A DNA stretch of 64,000 nt from Terriglobia bacterium (GTDB lineage Bacteria; Acidobacteriota; Terriglobia; Terriglobales; Acidobacteriaceae): positions 1 through 64,000 of the forward strand of contig JAIQFO010000004.1 of NCBI GenBank assembly GCA_020073215.1. The letters are read 5' to 3'. Below the pieces are notes generated by a model. It made no database searches. It was not told the DNA's origin and saw only the letters and a program-made list of their open reading frames with translations. How positions within the stretch are numbered: position 1 is the first letter of the stretch; every line of letters starts with the position of its first letter. Below are positions 26,720 through 36,703 of the stretch, piece by piece. Made by a program: the position numbers and the translations under genes.

Positions 26720-27356
26720 CGCGTTTTCTCCGCCGGGCGAGCACGAAGGACCGGCGTCTCCGCTTTTCCGATTTGCGGTCGATCCGCGACCAGAAGCCGA
26801 CGAAGTAGTCGAGCGCGGAAACCAGCGAAAGCAGAACCATGAACCAGATGGCGAGCCGGGCAATCCAGTAAACCGGGAAAATATAAATGCCGTACACGGG
26901 CCACTCGTGCCAGCGGCGAGCCAGAATCACGGCGACCACCGAAATGATCTGCACCAGCATTTTGAACTTGCCCAGCTCACTGGCTTGAATGGTAAAACCC
27001 TCAGAGGCGGCAATAGAGCGCAAGCCGCTGACCAGGAACTCCCGGCCAATGATGACCACGGCCATCCAAGCCGGGACCAACGCGGGGTTGAACTGCACCA
27101 GCGTGACGAACGCCGCGGCGATCAGCAGTTTGTCGGCCAGCGGATCGAGCAGCATACCCATGGTGGTGATCTGGCCGCGTTTGCGCGCGAGATAGCCGTC
27201 GATGCCGTCGGTGATCGAAGCCAGGATGAAAACGGCTGACGCCAGGATCTCTCTCTCCCCGGTCTGCTCGCTGGAGAAGCGTGGCGTGCATAGAATCCAG
27301 ATGAGAAGCGGGATCGCAGCAATGCGGGTGAGCGTGATGTAGTTAGGAAGATTCAC
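26703..27356 (-). CDS. pgsA: CDP-diacylglycerol-glycerol-3-phosphate 3-phosphatidyltransferase
   Basis: This 217-residue membrane enzyme makes phosphatidylglycerol phosphate. The CDP-alcohol phosphotransferase motif is complete: DGYLAR, then G 9 residues later in MGMLLDPLADK with both Asp residues. Predicted helices include the N-terminal ITLTRIAAIPLLIWIL and several others. The C-terminus is unusually basic (RKSEKRRRRSFVLARRRKR), probably on the cytoplasmic side. It overlaps the downstream AMMECR1 gene. Confidence 0.94.
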   Translation of the reverse strand: MNLPNYITLTRIAAIPLLIWILCTPRFSSEQTGEREILASAVFILASITDGIDGYLARKRGQITTMGMLLDPLADKLLIAAAFVTLVQFNPALVPAWMAVVIIGREFLVSGLRSIAASEGFTIQASELGKFKMLVQIISVVAVILARRWHEWPVYGIYIFPVYWIARLAIWFMVLLSLVSALDYFVGFWSRIDRKSEKRRRRSFVLARRRKRDVQAV

Positions 27357-27642
27357 GCGCTGACGGAACCAAAGCCGCGAGGGCGGCCAAAGTGATTATC
27401 CTCTACATCGGAGGCTAAGGCAACGGACAGCCGGCCCAATCGCGACCCAACCGCAGGGATGCTTCGGGAGATCGTATCCCCCAGAGTCATTCAAGTGATA
27501 ATCCAAGAAAGACAGATGGGATCTTCAACCCCGACCGGGGGATACGATGTGGGTAGGCTCTTCCAGTTGTCCGCCGCGTTTGACCCTCCCCGAACTGCTC
27601 CTTTAGACTCAAGAGATTCACCACAATACCGGGCATTCTCAT

Positions 27643-29589
<1,947 letters not shown>

Positions 29590-29621
29590 CGAGAGTCTCG
29601 AAATTTGCCACACTCCGGGCT

Positions 29622-30101
29622 TCAGAGGATCTGTGTCAGCGAAGAGCTCACGGCGGACCTTAGTTCCTCGACGGTCCAAAATTCTATATGACCCTGAACG
29701 AGTAGAGCACCAAGCTCGCTCTCTCCAGGACGGATGAGCATGATTGCAGCGAGAATCCTTGGCAGCATTAGCCGCCATCCCGGATCGGGAGGGGAAATCT
29801 CGACGGGCAGAAGTCGCAAACCTAACGCTAGTGAAACCTCATCGTGGAACTCAATTGCACTGGCGGTAGGAGCGCCGATTTCCGCAAGGATTCTAGCGTG
29901 TAAGTTCTGTAAGTTTCTGTCGTTCTCGACTTCGCCCGCGGAAATTAAGCGGCACCTTCCGGCGTTAGCAACTAGCAGCCAGGCATCCAGTGGTTGCTTC
30001 CCGGTGATCCATTCAACACTCGGCAAGAACGACTGCGGAAGCTTTACTCGTAGATCCTTGCCTACCGAAATGATCGTGGATTCCAAGATTGTTCTGTCCA
30101 C
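29622..30101 (-). CDS. Unrecognised 159-aa protein, divergent from the TIR-HD locus
   Basis: I do not recognise this protein. The N-terminal 50 residues (ISVGKDLRVKLPQSFLP...AWLLVANAGRCRLIS) have the alternating pattern of an AbrB/MraZ-like swapped-hairpin DNA-binding domain, which would suit a regulator, but the match is weak. The rest is mixed helix and strand with no motif. It starts with GTG at 30101 and is transcribed away from the 30323 gene; the 221 bp between them carry several inverted repeats. It is convergent with thrS, 32 bp apart. Confidence 0.6.
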   Translation of the reverse strand: MDRTILESTIISVGKDLRVKLPQSFLPSVEWITGKQPLDAWLLVANAGRCRLISAGEVENDRNLQNLHARILAEIGAPTASAIEFHDEVSLALGLRLLPVEISPPDPGWRLMLPRILAAIMLIRPGESELGALLVQGHIEFWTVEELRSAVSSSLTQIL

Positions 30102-30322
30102 AACCGTATTTTACCAGTGTCTATTCACTATGGATAAAATACTGATCTGTAGATGTTTATCATAGTTTTTCCACTTGACATCTACCGTGAATTACCACAC
30201 AATATGTATGGCGCTGATGACGGCGGTGGCCATATCTAGTGGTGGACTTGCCAGATATGGGTGGCTGGGGAGATAATCTCCACGCCTCCAAAGACCGCCG
30301 ATGTATGTAAGGAGGTGCGATC
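30102..30322. promoter_or_regulatory. Divergent control region of the TIR-HD locus with inverted repeats
   Basis: Three inverted repeats are visible: ACTATGGATAAA (30127-30138) with TTTATCATAGT (30156-30166); CCATATCT (30230-30237) with AGATATGG (30253-30260), perfect; and GGAGATAATCTCC (30269-30281), an odd palindrome. A plus-strand promoter may be TTGACA (30175-30180), 17 bp, CACAAT (30198-30203), giving a leader of about 110 nt that contains the two downstream palindromes. A strong AAGGAGG lies just before ATG 30323. The region is clearly more A+T-rich than its surroundings. Operator function is inferred. Confidence 0.5.
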
Positions 30323-30742
30323 ATGCCCGTTGCGCAAACCGCTGTTCTGCCCGATCACATCTTGGCTGCCGTGCTGACGCTGGCGAAGCGCGAGCGGAAT
30401 GAACAGAGATTCGCTTTCCGCAGCCACGACTTCCAGTTGCAAGAGATCTTCAGCCAACTTCAGAAGACTGGGAATTATCCGATCCTCGAGGCGTTTGTGT
30501 TCTCTGACAGCGGCCCCGAACCTTACAGCCCGGCGCTTAACGAGTCTGTGTCGCGGCTTCAACTATCGGGCCTAATCGGGCGTGAGAATCCGGACTACGA
30601 GGTTGTTTTCCTGCGTGACGCAGCGGATAAGTTTTACGATGAAGTACTCAGCTTTGAATTTGGCGCCCCTGAGATTCAGCAATTGACCAACATTGCCTCT
30701 CAGTTCTTGATCGAGTTGGGAAAACCGAGAGCCTCCGAGTAA
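30323..30742 (+). CDS. 139-aa protein upstream of TIR-HD gene; possible winged-helix regulator or partner
   Basis: No family is recognised with certainty. Residues 8-60 are helical (ILAAVLTLAKRERNEQRF; FQLQEIFSQLQKTGNYPILEAF). Residues 70-115 have the pattern of a recognition helix and wing (YSPALNESVSRLQLSGLIGRE, then a VVFLRDAADKFYDEVL). It could be a small wHTH regulator, or a partner or inhibitor of the large protein. TAAGGAGG before ATG indicates strong translation. It is 157 bp upstream of the TIR-HD gene on the same strand, and palindromes precede it. Confidence 0.7.
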   Translation: MPVAQTAVLPDHILAAVLTLAKRERNEQRFAFRSHDFQLQEIFSQLQKTGNYPILEAFVFSDSGPEPYSPALNESVSRLQLSGLIGRENPDYEVVFLRDAADKFYDEVLSFEFGAPEIQQLTNIASQFLIELGKPRASE

Positions 30743-30899
30743 AGCGGGCCCTTGTTACCCCGTCTCTAAGCTGCCGTCTGGAGGGGGACCTTCCCCACTC
30801 TCGATGTGCGCGTCCCCTTAGAAACTAAGTTAAATGCGAGAGGTTCTGGGCTAATATAAGCTTGTCCCTAGGCTTTTAGCTGTCAGTTCAATTCTCGCC

Positions 30900-33044
30900 A
30901 TGCCAGACGCGAACACGACTTCTCTGCCAGATATAGCCCTCGATGTATTTTTCGCCTATTCCCACAAAGATGAAGCTCTTCGCGACGAGTTAGACAAACA
31001 CCTCAGTATGTTGAAGAGGAGCGGCAAAATCTCCGCTTGGCATGATCGCCGGATTTTGGGTGGAAAGGAGTGGGAGAGTGAGATCGACGAACATTTGAAA
31101 ACAGCGGACATCATTCTGTTGCTGGTGAGTCCCGACTTCATGGCGTCCGATTATTGCTATAAGAAAGAAATGACGCACGCCCTCGAGCGTCACAGGAAAG
31201 GAGAGGCGCGTGTGATTCCGGTGATGCTTCGGCCTTGCGATTGGCAAGATGCTCCTTTCGCCGGATTGCAAGGGTTCCCTAAAGATATGGAGCCGGTAAC
31301 GCGTTGGGCTAGCCGGGATGAAGCGTTCAGGGATGTCGCCGTCGGTATCCGAATGGTAGTGCAGTCGCTGTGGAGCCGTCGTTACCAGGAGCTTCAACAA
31401 GCGAGGACCCCGCGCGGACCTACAACTGAAGTCCTAGTGTCGGAGACAACACAACAAGTACTCAGGAAGGATGTATCGCCTCCGCGTTTTTTTCCGCGAG
31501 CTCTGTCACGCGGGGAATTGCCACCATCGGTTCGTCCGGCGGAGCGGAAAAGTCTCCAGGAGCGAGTTAACACTTTTGTTGAGTGGTTGTTCAGAGACTA
31601 CAAGCCAACCCCACCGAGGGGGCATAAGGTTTTTAACGACGCGCTCTTAGGGAATCTTTTCTTCGCGCGGCACGAGGTCGCCGTTATAGACTGCCCTGTC
31701 CTGCAGCGGCTTAGACGCATAAAGCAAACCGGATTGGTCCATTATGTCTATCCTTCCGCCACTCACACCCGGTTTGAGCACTCGCTTGGTGCCGCGGCTC
31801 TATCCGAGCGGTGTTTCGATGCCATTCTCGAGAATGGCACCCTTCCAGACGTGGATGCTAATCGGACATGTGGCGACCTGGCTCACCTTCGAATGGCGGC
31901 GCTGCTTCATGATATCGGCCACGGTCTGTGTTCGCATGCTTCGGAGCAAATTTATGCGTTGCTGAGCGACCTGCAGGAATTCAAGCTCAATCCTACTTAT
32001 GTGACAAACGCGCCTGGCGAGATCCTCTCGTACCTCATTGTGAAGTCCAAGACGTTTGAAAAATGGTTCATGGAGTACGTGGTTGGGCGCTGTGGGGCGG
32101 ACCTGAAACTGGATACAATTTCCAAGCTCATCCTAGGCAAGCATGACGACCCCGATAAGCATTTCCTCGCCAATATCATTAGCAGCGCCTACGACTGCGA
32201 TAAGCTTGATTACATCGCGAGAGACAGCTACTATTGCGGCCTCGCATTGACTGTCGATTTACCTCGGTTCTACAGCATGATCTCAACCGCAAAGTACAAG
32301 GGCCACCGTGTCCTTGTGCTTCGGAACTATGTACCGCTGGAGCAGATACTCTTCAGCAAGATGACTCTGTTCGGGTCGGTGTATCACCATCAGAAAGTGA
32401 AATGCTTAGACTCCATGCTCCGGTCCATGATCGGGCATATCGTCGAGAATCCGGGACAGGCCAGCTTCCCGCTACGCGGAGGCAATCCGATTTCATTCAC
32501 TGACCCGGTTGAGTACCTGTACGTCACAGACGATGAGTTCTTCGGGCAGGCTGACGGGTTCGGCGACCCATATACCAGGGGCATGCTGGCTCGTCTTCGC
32601 AATCGCGACTTGTTCGTGCGCTGCCTGCAGATATCGCGAAGAACGGTAAAGAACTGGGACGACGGGCGTCAGACACTCATCGATCTGACCAAGCTACCCT
32701 ATGAGCTCGCAGAAGTTGAGACCGAGATCCACAAATGCCTACCGGCAGCCGTACAGGGAGAATGCAATAAGCATGACATGCGGCTCAGTATTCCGGGACT
32801 TCCACCCATCACCAGAAACGCATTGATCCAGACCTCAGAGAGATCTGCCATAGAATATGTCGAGGGGTACTTCCCCGTAAAGCAATGGACCGACGCCTAC
32901 GCCCATAACAAGTGGAGGAGCTACGTCTACGCGCCGAGAGAAATCGCGAAGGGCGTTAGAGATGCGGCCATTGCCGTTTTGCAAGATCGATTGAAGTTAG
33001 ATATTGACGTAAATGAATCCAACCAGGCTTGCCATTTCCCCTGA
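30900..33044 (+). CDS. TIR domain fused to SAMHD1-like HD phosphohydrolase
   Basis: The 714-residue protein has two enzyme-like modules. Residues 14-158 are a TIR domain: DVFFAYSHKDE start, WHDRRILGGKEW, DIILLLVSPDFMASDYCY, and a candidate catalytic Glu90 in YKKEM; such TIRs often cleave NAD+. Residues 240-715 match SAMHD1/dGTPase HD enzymes: RFEHSLG (His294), LLHDIGHGLCSH (His337, Asp338, His341, His345), and YDCDKLDYIARD (Asp434, Lys435, Tyr438). These correspond to SAMHD1 His167, His206/Asp207, Asp311, Lys312 and Tyr315, so the dNTPase core looks complete. A Pro/Arg-rich linker joins the two parts. NAD+ and dNTP loss both block phage growth, so an abortive defence role is inferred. No Shine-Dalgarno is evident before ATG 30900. 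Confidence 0.92.
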   Translation: MPDANTTSLPDIALDVFFAYSHKDEALRDELDKHLSMLKRSGKISAWHDRRILGGKEWESEIDEHLKTADIILLLVSPDFMASDYCYKKEMTHALERHRKGEARVIPVMLRPCDWQDAPFAGLQGFPKDMEPVTRWASRDEAFRDVAVGIRMVVQSLWSRRYQELQQARTPRGPTTEVLVSETTQQVLRKDVSPPRFFPRALSRGELPPSVRPAERKSLQERVNTFVEWLFRDYKPTPPRGHKVFNDALLGNLFFARHEVAVIDCPVLQRLRRIKQTGLVHYVYPSATHTRFEHSLGAAALSERCFDAILENGTLPDVDANRTCGDLAHLRMAALLHDIGHGLCSHASEQIYALLSDLQEFKLNPTYVTNAPGEILSYLIVKSKTFEKWFMEYVVGRCGADLKLDTISKLILGKHDDPDKHFLANIISSAYDCDKLDYIARDSYYCGLALTVDLPRFYSMISTAKYKGHRVLVLRNYVPLEQILFSKMTLFGSVYHHQKVKCLDSMLRSMIGHIVENPGQASFPLRGGNPISFTDPVEYLYVTDDEFFGQADGFGDPYTRGMLARLRNRDLFVRCLQISRRTVKNWDDGRQTLIDLTKLPYELAEVETEIHKCLPAAVQGECNKHDMRLSIPGLPPITRNALIQTSERSAIEYVEGYFPVKQWTDAYAHNKWRSYVYAPREIAKGVRDAAIAVLQDRLKLDIDVNESNQACHFP

Positions 33045-33071
33045 AAATCTCGCGCCGACTGCGGGATTTTC
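33043..33071 (+). terminator. Hairpin at the end of the TIR-HD gene
   Basis: GAAAATCTCG (33043-33052) pairs with CGGGATTTTC (33062-33071) with one wobble or mismatch, starting at the stop codon. It probably ends the TIR-HD transcript before the EF-G paralogue. Confidence 0.55.
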
Positions 33072-33225
33072 ATGGTGAAGTTTAGACAAGCCCCTCCTTT
33101 GAGCCTCCCCACCCCCTGTGTTAGCATCGGAAGTTTCGCAGGTGATGTTGGGCTGGCCTGTACCCTGTCCTGATACTCTTTCGGGCCGTCGCTCTTTTCC
33201 CGCAACCTGCCGAAGGAGACAACCC

Positions 33226-35346
33226 GTGAAAGCGTACGCAGGAGCCAATCTCCGCAACCTTGCTCTGATCGGACACGGCCATGCAGGCAAGACGACGCTA
33301 GTGTCCGCCATGCTCTACACCGCCGGAGCCTCGCCGCGCCTGGGCCGCGTCGACGACGGCTCCGCCCCGACCGACTACGACGAAGAAGAAATCGCCCGCC
33401 AGATGTCCATCTCCACCGGCATGGCCTTCGTCGAGTGGGGCAAACCCGATTCCAAGGTCAAGATCAATCTCCTCGACACTCCCGGCTTCAACATGTTCGT
33501 CCACGAAGCCAAAATGGTCCTGCCCGTGGTCGACGCCGCGTTAGTCGTGGTGGACGGCGTAGCCGGAGTCGAGGTTGTGACCCAGCGCGTCTGGAATTAC
33601 TGCGACGAGGTCAAGCTGCCGCGCATGATCGTAGTCAACCGCATGGACCGCGACCGCGCCGACGTCCACCGCGCGCTCGAATCGCTAACCAACGCCTTCG
33701 GCCGAGCCGTCACTCCTCTACAGCTCCCCATAGGCAGCGAGAAAAGTCTAAGCGGCGTCATCGATCTGGTCCGCATGAAGGCCTACACCTACGAGATGGG
33801 AGGAAACGGCAAAGGCAAAGAAGGCCCCATTCCCGCCGACATGGCCGATGCCGCCAAAGAAGCTCACGAAAAACTAGTCGAGCTGGTAGCCGAGGGCAAA
33901 GACGAGTTGATGGAAGAGTTCTTCGAAACCGGCACCATCCCTGAGGAGCACCTGGTCCCCGCTCTGCACGAAGCCATTCGCGAAGACAAGCTCTTTCCCG
34001 TCCTGTTCACCTCCGGCCTGGGCAACATCGGCGTCGACGAGCTGATGGATTTCATAGTCGACTACACGCCCGCTGCCAGCGAGCATCACGCCATCACCGG
34101 CCAGCCCGCCGATGGCAATGACAGTGCCCCCGCCGAGCGCAAAGGCACCGACGCTGAGCCCGCATCCGTCTTCGTCTTCAAGACCCTGTCCGACGCCTTC
34201 GCCGGACGCATCTCCTACTTCAAAGTTTTTTCCGGCGTGCTAAAGAACGAAGCCTCGCTGCAGAACTACAATCGCAACACGCTGGAGAAGTTCGCGCACA
34301 TTTCGCTGGTCCAAGGCAAGCAAGCGGTTCCCATCCACGAGATCCACGCCGGCGATATCGGTTCAGTCGCCAAGCTAAGAGAAACTCTCACCGGAGACAC
34401 CCTGGGCGACAAGTCATCGCCCATCCGCTATCCCGCCGTGCAGCTCCCCGAGCCCGCCATCACCTTCGCCATCGAGCCGAAAAGCCGAGCCGACGAAGAC
34501 AAGCTCGGCGTCGGCCTGCACAAGCTGATGGAAGAAGACGCCATGCTCCGTTTCTTCCGCGACCCGCAGACGAAAGAATTCCTGATCGCGGGCACCGGAC
34601 AGCAGCACATAGAAGTCGTGGTCTCGAAGATGAGAAAGCGATACCACGCCGAGGTAGTCCTAAAAGCCCCCAAGGTTCCATACCGCGAAACCATCCGCGG
34701 CAAAGCCGACGTCCAGGGACGCCACAAGAAGCAGACCGGCGGCCACGGCCAGTACGGCGATTGCAAAATCAAGATGGAGCCGCTGCCCCGAGGCGCTGAA
34801 TTCGAATTCGTCAACGACATCTTCGGCGGCTCCATCCCGCGCAACTTTATTCCTGCCGTAGAAAAAGGAATCAAAGACGCCGCCGCCCGCGGCTACCTCG
34901 CCGGATATCCCGTCGTGAACTTCCGCGTGATCCTCTACGACGGTTCGTACCACGACGTGGATTCGAACGATCTCTCGTTCCAGATGGCGGGTCGTATCGC
35001 CTTCCGCAAAGCCATGGAACAGGCCAAGCCCACGCTGCTGGAACCGATCATGACCGTCGAGATCACCGTCCCCGACGAATTCGCCGGCACCATCATGGGC
35101 GACCTCAACAGCCGCCGCGGACGCATCCAGGGCATGGATAACAAAGCGGGCAACACCATCGTGAAGGCCGAAGTCCCCATGGCCGAGATGCTCACCTACG
35201 GCGCCGATCTAACTTCCATGACGCAAGGCCGCGGCAGCTTCGCGATGGAAATGCACCATTACGACACCGTCCCGCAGCAACTTCAGGACAAGATTATCGA
35301 GAAGGCCAAGGCCGAGCGCGGCGAGGTGAAGGAAGAAGAGGAGTAG
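33226..35346 (+). CDS. Elongation factor G-like GTPase (EF-G2 type)
   Basis: The 706-residue protein has all EF-G domains: GTPase (G1 GHGHAGKTT, G3 DTPGFNMFV, G4 NRMD), then domains II-V (FRDPQTKEFLIAGTGQQHIEVV, QTGGHGQYGDCKIKMEPL, IMTVEITVPDEFAGTIMGDLNSRRGRIQGMD, MTQGRGSFAMEMHHYD). The G1 His-Gly-His in place of the usual His-Val-Asp and the shortened linker suggest the EF-G2/FusA2 branch, whose role in translation is less clear than that of canonical EF-G. GTG 33226 has AAGGAG 7 nt upstream and gives a normal N-terminus. No rpsL/rpsG/tuf neighbours, which also points to the paralogue. Confidence 0.92.
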   Translation: MKAYAGANLRNLALIGHGHAGKTTLVSAMLYTAGASPRLGRVDDGSAPTDYDEEEIARQMSISTGMAFVEWGKPDSKVKINLLDTPGFNMFVHEAKMVLPVVDAALVVVDGVAGVEVVTQRVWNYCDEVKLPRMIVVNRMDRDRADVHRALESLTNAFGRAVTPLQLPIGSEKSLSGVIDLVRMKAYTYEMGGNGKGKEGPIPADMADAAKEAHEKLVELVAEGKDELMEEFFETGTIPEEHLVPALHEAIREDKLFPVLFTSGLGNIGVDELMDFIVDYTPAASEHHAITGQPADGNDSAPAERKGTDAEPASVFVFKTLSDAFAGRISYFKVFSGVLKNEASLQNYNRNTLEKFAHISLVQGKQAVPIHEIHAGDIGSVAKLRETLTGDTLGDKSSPIRYPAVQLPEPAITFAIEPKSRADEDKLGVGLHKLMEEDAMLRFFRDPQTKEFLIAGTGQQHIEVVVSKMRKRYHAEVVLKAPKVPYRETIRGKADVQGRHKKQTGGHGQYGDCKIKMEPLPRGAEFEFVNDIFGGSIPRNFIPAVEKGIKDAAARGYLAGYPVVNFRVILYDGSYHDVDSNDLSFQMAGRIAFRKAMEQAKPTLLEPIMTVEITVPDEFAGTIMGDLNSRRGRIQGMDNKAGNTIVKAEVPMAEMLTYGADLTSMTQGRGSFAMEMHHYDTVPQQLQDKIIEKAKAERGEVKEEEE

Positions 35347-35355
35347 GTCGTCGAT

Positions 35356-35898
35356 ATGTCTCTTAAGCAGAACCTTGTCGAACACTTAGACGCGATTGAG
35401 GACTGCTTGCCAAAGCGTCGTATCCTTTCGTGCCTGTGCCTCCTTTACTCCGGTATCGATGTGATCGCATCGTTAGAAACGGGGAAAAGCACTAAGGCTA
35501 CGTTCCTTCGGTGGGTCGAGGAGAACATGCTGAACGCGCGACCAATGCCGTGCACTGCATTAGAACTCTACGCTGCTCGCTGCGGCATATTACACACGTT
35601 TACTGCAGATTCAGACTTGTCCCGGAAGCAAGGCGTACGCAGAATCATTTACGCTTGGGGAAATGCCAGAGACGAGGATTTGTCAAAGGTCGTGAAGGCG
35701 CTCGGAGGCGCTGAGGTTGCAGTTCATGTTCGAGAACTGATTGACAGCTTCGCAGCAGGTCTACTCTTATATCTTGAAGGTGTAGTTCAAAGTCCTGACA
35801 GGCTGCGCCGTATCGAAAGGTCCACCGATCTGTGGTTCTCGCACCTCGACCAAGACTCCGTGGCAAATTTTCTAAATATCGCTACCTCCGAGAGCTAA
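35356..35898 (+). CDS. Unrecognised 180-aa protein with HEPN-like R-x4-H motif
   Basis: This all-helical protein contains ELYAARCGILHTF, in which Arg75 and His80 form the R-x4-H pattern of HEPN RNases, placed between two long helices as in that fold (LCLLYSGIDVIASLE before, SRKQGVRRIIYAWG after). HEPN proteins act in toxin-antitoxin, abortive infection and RNA decay. It starts 9 bp after the EF-G gene stop and uses that gene's last codons as a Shine-Dalgarno (GAGGAG), so it may be co-expressed. No partner nucleotidyltransferase (MNT) gene is next to it. More A+T-rich than the EF-G gene, so possibly acquired. Confidence 0.6.
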   Translation: MSLKQNLVEHLDAIEDCLPKRRILSCLCLLYSGIDVIASLETGKSTKATFLRWVEENMLNARPMPCTALELYAARCGILHTFTADSDLSRKQGVRRIIYAWGNARDEDLSKVVKALGGAEVAVHVRELIDSFAAGLLLYLEGVVQSPDRLRRIERSTDLWFSHLDQDSVANFLNIATSES

Positions 35899-35921
35899 TA
35901 AATCGGCAACGTGATCGCACT

Positions 35922-36308
35922 TCACACCAGTTCCACGTCGGTAAAACGAAAGTCCTCTCCTTTGGCCAGCAGTTTCTGCCCGGAGAACTTGGCCAACGCG
36001 TAGGCGAAGCAATCTCCGAAGTTGAGACCGGCCGCGTGCCGCCCTTTGCGATACTTGCGCCAGGCGGAACGCGCGATCTCCACTTGCTCGGCATCCACCG
36101 GAACGACTTCCAACTTTGCCCGCACCATAAACAGGTCGAACTCCCGGCCCGCGGCTTCCCCACGCCTTGCCTCGAGCACGACCCCGGTTTCCAGAGAGTT
36201 CGCCGCCGAAATCAGCTTCGTTTCTGCCTGGAGGATATGGTCAAGGAACAGCTTGCGCTCGGGTTCACCGAGGAAGACGGCCACCAGCGCCGATGTGTCA
36301 ATGACCAT
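35922..36308 (-). CDS. vapC: VapC-type PIN domain ribonuclease toxin
   Basis: This 128-residue PIN protein carries the expected acidic residues: Asp4 in MVIDTSALVA, the Glu in AANSLETGVVLEAR, and Asp in LNFGDCFAYALA, ending with a family-like LLAKGEDFRFTDVEL. VapC toxins cleave tRNA or rRNA. ATG 36308 lies 10 bp after the vapB stop. The pair is convergent with the HEPN-like gene, 23 bp apart. Confidence 0.93.
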   Translation of the reverse strand: MVIDTSALVAVFLGEPERKLFLDHILQAETKLISAANSLETGVVLEARRGEAAGREFDLFMVRAKLEVVPVDAEQVEIARSAWRKYRKGRHAAGLNFGDCFAYALAKFSGQKLLAKGEDFRFTDVELV

Positions 36309-36318
36309 AAGGGGAGAC

Positions 36319-36573
36319 CTAGCGCGGAATGCCGTCTTCGCCGTAGCCGAGGATTTCGTCTTCGGGGCGCGAGTCCAAGCTCGGAAGCGCATCCACACGC
36401 CGCAGTAAATCCTCAATTTGGCCGCTCAGAATGTGGCCTTTGCGCCGCCGCTTCAGCCGCTCCCAGCGTTCCTGGAGCGACATTTGAATGGCTTCGGTGA
36501 GCGATTCGCCAGTTTCTCTGGCCACTTGGCGGGCTAGCCGTTCGGTAGCTTCGTTTTTGATGCTCAAAGGCAT
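36319..36573 (-). CDS. vapB: VapB-type antitoxin
   Basis: This 84-residue protein has an N-terminal ribbon-helix-helix (MPLSIKNEATERLARQVARETGESLTEAI) followed by a basic linker (RWERLKRRRKG) and a C-terminal toxin-wrapping tail (LPSLDSRPEDEILGYGEDG). This is the PSK/Rv0623 class of VapB. It precedes vapC and probably represses its own promoter through the inverted repeat at 36587-36603. Confidence 0.9.
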   Translation of the reverse strand: MPLSIKNEATERLARQVARETGESLTEAIQMSLQERWERLKRRRKGHILSGQIEDLLRRVDALPSLDSRPEDEILGYGEDGIPR

Positions 36574-36586
36574 ACTATATATTTCT

Positions 36587-36607
36587 ATACTCTGAGAGAG
36601 TATTATA
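36587..36607 (-). promoter_or_regulatory. vapBC promoter/operator
   Basis: ATACTCT (36587-36593), GAG, AGAGTAT (36597-36603) is a perfect inverted repeat 13 bp upstream of the vapB ATG. A minus-strand TATAAT (36602-36607) overlaps its distal arm, so a VapBC complex bound here would block the polymerase. No clear -35 box is seen. Confidence 0.6.
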
Positions 36608-36703
36608 TACGCTTGGTCAAGCTAACTTGCGTTCGCAGGAAATCGTTCCCCAACCGTGCTTTCTGGCGTACCATTCCTCTTTCTTCTTCCTAAGGAGGCA
36701 CGC

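Noticed and set aside
27357..27642. T-box riboswitch upstream of thrS
   Set aside because: No T-box consensus or terminator/antiterminator pair could be found; T-boxes are also not expected in this group.
35832..36500. 222-codon plus-strand ORF over vapBC
   Set aside because: Opposite strand of the well-supported vapBC genes, with no start signals or domains.
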